Shown: positions 7,482-10,312 of the stretch, piece by piece
How positions within the stretch are numbered: position 1 is the first letter of the stretch
Layout: every line of letters begins with the position of its first letter
NCBI GenBank assembly: GCA_002179805.1
Contig: NAVB01002421.1
Span: 1 to 10,312 of the forward strand
Length of the DNA stretch: 10,312 nt
Origin: Acanthamoeba lenticulata
Taxonomy: Eukaryota > Discosea > Longamoebia > Acanthamoebidae
Direction: 5' to 3'
The notes under the pieces: model-generated
Seen by the model: the letters and a program-made list of their open reading frames with translations, nothing else
Told to the model about the DNA's origin: nothing
The model's database searches: none
Program-made: the position numbers and the translations under genes

Positions 7482-8456
7482 TTACACGTGCCTGAGCTCG
7501 GTGCCCTGGCGGACCTCGGCGAGGAAGCCCTGCTTGTCCCACTTCTTGAGGTGGAGGTCCTTTTCGATGAGGGGCCTGGACCTGTCCTTGGTCTCGACAT
7601 GCTTGATGTTGACGCCCTTCCGCACCTCGTTCAGCAGCGGCGCCATCTGGAGCTTGTGGACGTGGACGTTCTTGTCGAAGAAGAGGTTGGGCTTGGTCTT
7701 GTCCTTGGTCTCGACCTTCCTCAGCCTGGGCGGCGCCGCGATCTCCCTGAGCAGGACGTTGTGCTGCTGGTGCGTAATCTTGAGCCTCTTGAAGAGGTCG
7801 AGCCTGGGTGCCGAGCGGTCGTTCATGTCTTTCTTGTTGACCTGCTTCAGGCGGCGCTGGTTGTCGCCCCGCTTGATGTCGGCCCACAGGTTGGGCAGGC
7901 GCCGCTCGTCGCGCTTGAGCTGGAATTCGTTCTTCTGGAGCTTGATGGAGCGCATGAGGCCCTTCTCGCGGGTCTCGACGTGGACCAGAGGCCTCCTCGT
8001 CCTACGCTCGCGGATGTCGTTGAGGAGAGGCTTCATGTCGATCCGCCTGAGCTTGAACGGCTTCTCGGCGAAGAGGCGCCTCATGTCGGGCTCACGGGTC
8101 TCGACGTGGTGGCTCAGAAGCATGTCGCGCTCCAAGCCGCCCAGGCGCTCGAGCTCAGAAAGGACGGCCTGGCGCTTGAGGAAGATGTAGGAGTCGACCT
8201 TGAGCTGCTCGCCCTTATCGCCGCCCATCATGCGGCCCTTGCCCTTTTGCTCGCGGGAGCGGTCGCCCAGGGCGCGTTGCTGCGCCATGGCCGCCCTGAG
8301 CTCGGCCTCGCCCTTCTGCTTCTGCTGGTGGCCCTCTTGCTCCATCTTCTCCATGCCGAGCAGGTTGCCGACGGTCTCCTTCACGCCGCCGACGAGCTTG
8401 TCCTTGTAGCCCGTCACGGTCGAGACGTCCTCCTTCTTGAGTTGCTGGTTCGACAT
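7482..8456 (-). CDS. CsbD-like domain fused to six WH2/beta-thymosin-like actin-binding repeats (actobindin-related)
   Basis: Uninterrupted frame of 324 residues. Residues about 17-55 (KDKLVGGVKETVGNLLG, then MEQEGHQQKQKGEAEL) match the CsbD-like pattern of small stress-associated proteins. A Gln/Gly/Lys linker follows to about 88. Six units then each pair an amphipathic helix with a thymosin LKKTET-type motif: helices near 97, 144, 190, 235, 274 and 311; motifs HHVET (116), LVHVET (157), LKQVNK (203), LRKVET (245), IKHVET (284) and LRHV (321). The C-terminal units are closest to Acanthamoeba actobindin (LKHAETVDKS, then VKKVDR, then FLEEV), a protein that binds G-actin; the N-terminal units are degenerate. 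Likely role: binding several actin monomers or nucleation-type control in the cytoplasm. What the CsbD part adds is unknown. The start at 8456 is chosen because the upstream in-frame ATG (8543) overlaps the TATA box. The gene is intronless, unlike its intron-rich neighbours. Confidence 0.88.
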   Translation of the reverse strand: MSNQQLKKEDVSTVTGYKDKLVGGVKETVGNLLGMEKMEQEGHQQKQKGEAELRAAMAQQRALGDRSREQKGKGRMMGGDKGEQLKVDSYIFLKRQAVLSELERLGGLERDMLLSHHVETREPDMRRLFAEKPFKLRRIDMKPLLNDIRERRTRRPLVHVETREKGLMRSIKLQKNEFQLKRDERRLPNLWADIKRGDNQRRLKQVNKKDMNDRSAPRLDLFKRLKITHQQHNVLLREIAAPPRLRKVETKDKTKPNLFFDKNVHVHKLQMAPLLNEVRKGVNIKHVETKDRSRPLIEKDLHLKKWDKQGFLAEVRQGTELRHV

Positions 8457-8541
8457 CTTTGTCTCGATGTTGATAAGGTTGTAAGGTTGAGTGCGGTGTT
8501 GGTCTGGTTTATGAAAGAGAATGACCGCAACTGGGAAGAGC

Positions 8542-8548
8542 ATTTATA
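8542..8548 (-). promoter_or_regulatory. TATA box of the CsbD/beta-thymosin gene
   Basis: TATAAAT on the minus strand in a GC-rich setting, 85 bases upstream of the ATG at 8456. Transcription starting about 30 bases downstream would give a leader of roughly 55-60 bases. It is the clearest core promoter in the window. Confidence 0.7.
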
Positions 8549-9005
8549 CCCTGAAGTCGCGAGTGCTCTCGGGACACACAAAGACCTGCACCTGCCGCCG
8601 TGCCATGGCCCTTCTCGCGTGGAAGGTCGCGTCTTTTTCCGCTCTTTGCCACAGCCCCAGCACGGGCGTCACGGCTGGTGATTTGACAGATTTTCTGTGG
8701 TGCGCGCGTCGTCATAGCAGAAACCGGAGAAATTGCTTTCCTTTCGCCGCCCCTTCGGCGGAAAGCCTGAGAGTGTTGAACGACTTGCGCAGGATCGATA
8801 TCCGGTGCCAGCCGCAAGTATCTAGTAGTTACTTTCAGGAAGCAGCCGAGTTTGCGGACAGTTGGAAACCTTTGCTTGACCCCTTTGTTGCGGTGATGTT
8901 GGCCGTTTAGTGGGCAGCCTAGAGATGAACCGTCCAGAACCGTCCGAGACGCACGTCCATACGTCGTATCATGATATAGGTATAGCTTGCACCAACAGGT
9001 AAGCT
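8549..9005. other. Intergenic region between the actin-binding repeat gene and the tRNA
   Basis: It should hold upstream control sequence for the minus-strand gene and the 5' flank of the tRNA. Frames of about 100-130 codons run through it on both strands, but they show no domain, signal peptide or splice-supported continuation. An imperfect hairpin (CTTTC/GAAAG plus CGCC/GGCG with a 2-base bulge) lies at 8741-8765. Nothing else can be supported. Confidence 0.6.
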
Positions 9006-9077
9006 GCGCCCGTAGCCTAATGGAAAGGCGCTTGACTTCTAATCAAGAGATTGTGGGTTCGACCCCCACCGGGCGCG
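9006..9077 (+). tRNA. tRNA-Arg (anticodon UCU)
   Basis: A full cloverleaf of 72 nt. The acceptor stem is 9006-9012 with 9070-9076, seven perfect pairs, with discriminator G at 9077. The D arm follows at about 9015-9029. The anticodon stem is 9031-9035 with 9043-9047 around a seven-base loop CTTCTAA, anticodon TCT at 9038-9040, reading AGA. The variable loop is 9048-9052. The T arm is GTGGG/CCCAC around TTCGACC. The internal pol III A box (TAGCCTAATGG, 9013-9023) and B box (GGTTCGACCCC, 9056-9066) both fit consensus. There is no intron, and CCA is not encoded, as expected for a eukaryotic nuclear tRNA. Confidence 0.97.
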
Positions 9078-9082
9078 TACAA

Positions 9083-9089
9083 TTTTTTT
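9083..9089 (+). terminator. RNA polymerase III terminator of tRNA-Arg
   Basis: Seven T on the plus strand, five bases after the end of the mature tRNA, with a second T-run (five T) just beyond. Confidence 0.85.
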
Positions 9090-9132
9090 CTATTTTTGGT
9101 TCTGCTCGGGCCGAAAAGGAAATCTTGTGTTA

Positions 9133-10312
9133 TCAGAGGTGGTCCACCAGATCGTCCAGCAGTGAGCTTCCATTGATGAGCTTCGTTGTGGCGATTACAT
9201 AACGCGCGCTTCCTGCAGGTCAAGTCAGCCAACCCAGCACTTGTGCATCAACAAAACATAAGAGCACGTGCCAGGCTGCTTGGAGAGCCACCGAAGGGCG
9301 GCGATCTCCGTGTAGGTGCACCCGCCGATGAAGAAGACCAGCACCACGGGCGTCGGGCCAGTGGGCGCTGCGGGCTGAGCCCCCGACGAGGCGCCGCCAC
9401 CGCCAACGAGGCCGCCTGTGATGACGGGCGTGATGGTGCTCATCGCGCTCAGCGTGGCGGCCGTTGTCGCCGTCGTCGCCGCGCCCAGCACCCCGAGCGT
9501 GCCCATCACCACTGCACACAACACGCGCACACTCGTCAGGTCCCGCACGCGCGCGCGTATGTGCGGCTTGTGCGTGCAGCATGTGTGCGGTGGAACACGC
9601 ACTGTCGCTGCCGCCCCGGACGAGGCCGCCCATGGCGCCGCCGGACTCGCTCCGCCGCTTGGCGTCCCGGACGGGGACCGACGTGCGCGAGCCCGCGCCC
9701 GAGCCCGACAGCGGCCCGCTGGACCGCCCCTGTGGATCGTCGCCGGGCTTGGGCGTCGTCGGCCGGTCGGCCTCGGTCGCTTCGCCGCCGCCGCCGCCGC
9801 CGCCCTTGGCATCAACATCTGTCTTCGTGGCGTCAAGAGACACCGCGTACTCGAACACGGGCCCGACGTGGTCTGCTCCCGCCCACCACACACGCACGAG
9901 TCAATTGCACAGACACACACGCACACACTTGCGCACACACGCACCCTTGAGCTTGCGAAGGTCCTTGAGCTGCCACTCGCCCTTGACCGCGGCCTCGATC
10001 AGCCGCACGCTCAGCGGCGCATAACTGTGCGTGTCGGGGGGGGGGGCAGGAAACCACGTCATCGTGTGAGCACGAGTCTGCGGCCGCAAGCCATCTTGTC
10101 GACACAAAGAAAAAGGGGTTTGTGGACAGTCCGAACCCAGAGTAGACGTAGGCGATGTCCTTGGGGTCCTTCTCGTCGACGTCCGTGACGATGAGGCGGA
10201 GGGCCTTCTTGATGGAGCCGTACGGGGGCGCCCCGTCGTACCGCTTGAACAAGCCGATCTGCTCCAGGTGGCTCAGCGTCGCGATGTGGTTGTACCCGTA
10301 TGTCTGTTCCCC
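9133..10312 (-). CDS. VPS33: VPS33, Sec1/Munc18-family subunit of HOPS/CORVET (C-terminal 281 residues; N-terminus beyond the right edge)
   Basis: Model complement(join(9133..9208, 9268..9511, 9603..9872, 9945..10024, 10137..>10312)), codon-aligned at the window edge. VPS33 clasps SNARE bundles within the tethering complexes that drive endosome-lysosome fusion. Visible landmarks in order are TYGYNHIATLSHLEQIGLFK, then SIKKALRLIVTDVDEKDP, then DIAYVYSGYAPLSVRLIEAA (the Gly-Tyr restored by joining 10137 to 10024), then GPVFEYAV, then VVLVFFIGGCTYTEIAALRW, and finally RYVIATTKLING before the stop. These are the standard blocks of the VPS33 C-terminal half. Between GPVFEYAV and the VVLVFF strand lies a Gly/Ser/Pro/Thr/Ala-rich stretch of about 120 residues, where other VPS33 proteins have a much shorter link. 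The last intron (9209-9267) needs a GAAG acceptor to keep frame; the stronger CAG four bases upstream does not fit. Symbol given at family level; A or B type not decided. Confidence 0.92.
9905..9943. repeat. CA/GCAC-rich simple repeat in a VPS33 intron
   Basis: Plus-strand CA and CGCACA units fill most of the VPS33 intron 9873-9944 (GT/GTGC on the coding strand), next to a GTGCGT donor. A similar GTGT/GCGC tract lies in the intron 9512-9602. Confidence 0.75.
10036..10046. repeat. Poly-G run (11 G) in a VPS33 intron
   Basis: Eleven G on the plus strand (C on the coding strand), ten bases upstream of the acceptor of the VPS33 intron 10025-10136, where it can act as part of the pyrimidine tract. 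Confidence 0.9.

Noticed and set aside
7198..7887. A 229-codon minus-strand frame rich in Gln, Ala and Arg
   Set aside because: It overlaps the actin-binding repeats in another frame and runs into the pyrimidine-rich 3' region. It has no conserved motif.
7422..8681. A 419-codon plus-strand frame rich in Leu, Val, Asp and Glu
   Set aside because: It is the antisense shadow of the CsbD/beta-thymosin gene. The minus strand carries recognisable repeats, a sensible start and a TATA box; this frame has no domain and its composition follows from reading Lys, Glu and Arg codons backwards.
8741..8765. Imperfect GC-rich hairpin
   Set aside because: Nine pairs with a two-base bulge in GC-rich DNA. There is no flanking T-run and no partner feature, and it could arise by chance.
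1..10312. CRISPR arrays, transposons, integrases or prokaryotic defence operons
   Set aside because: No direct-repeat/spacer pattern, terminal inverted repeats, transposase motifs or bacterial-style gene runs were seen. The window is ordinary intron-containing eukaryotic sequence.

Overview
The window reads as nuclear DNA of a GC-rich, intron-dense free-living protist, most likely an Acanthamoeba-type amoebozoan. This rests on GC-rich exons split by short (about 59-126 nt) GT-AG introns, a protein built from repeats close to those of Acanthamoeba actobindin, a clear VPS33 homologue, and a eukaryotic tRNA with internal A and B boxes. The genus is an inference; no rRNA or other marker is present.

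Layout, left to right. (1) Minus strand, 2200 down to the left edge: an eleven-exon (in window), secreted or surface, beta-helix-like protein. Its middle exons each encode one coil of about 24-26 residues and are joined by phase-1 introns. (2) Minus strand, 2715-2311: a membrane-anchor tail (ectodomain stub, one transmembrane helix, basic stop-transfer) with no visible N-terminal part, probably a truncated relic. (3) 2716-3074: promoter and possible 5' UTR intron of the next gene. (4) Plus strand, 3075-7043: an eight-exon gene for a protein of about 1105 residues, with a myristoylation-type N-terminus, a split PX domain, a long charged middle, hydrophobic helices, a glycine-zipper hairpin and a charged tail. 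(5) 7044-7481: 3' ends of two convergent genes, pyrimidine rich. (6) Minus strand, 8456-7482: an intronless gene with a good TATA box, encoding a CsbD-like domain followed by six WH2/beta-thymosin-like actin-binding repeats. (7) 9006-9077: tRNA-Arg(UCU) on the plus strand with a pol III T-run. (8) Minus strand, from the right edge to 9133: the C-terminal 281 residues of VPS33, the SM protein of HOPS/CORVET, carrying a long low-complexity insertion.

The genes do not form an operon and each appears to have its own transcription unit. By theme, the PX protein (phosphoinositide membranes), VPS33 (endolysosomal fusion) and the actin-binding repeat protein all fit the membrane traffic and cytoskeleton of a phagotrophic amoeba, and the left-hand proteins fit its surface. 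No mobile element, CRISPR array or prokaryotic defence system is visible. The most unusual items are the CsbD/beta-thymosin fusion, the one-exon-per-coil gene and the PX/glycine-zipper protein. All exon joins were made by eye from splice signals, reading phase and protein similarity, without transcript data.
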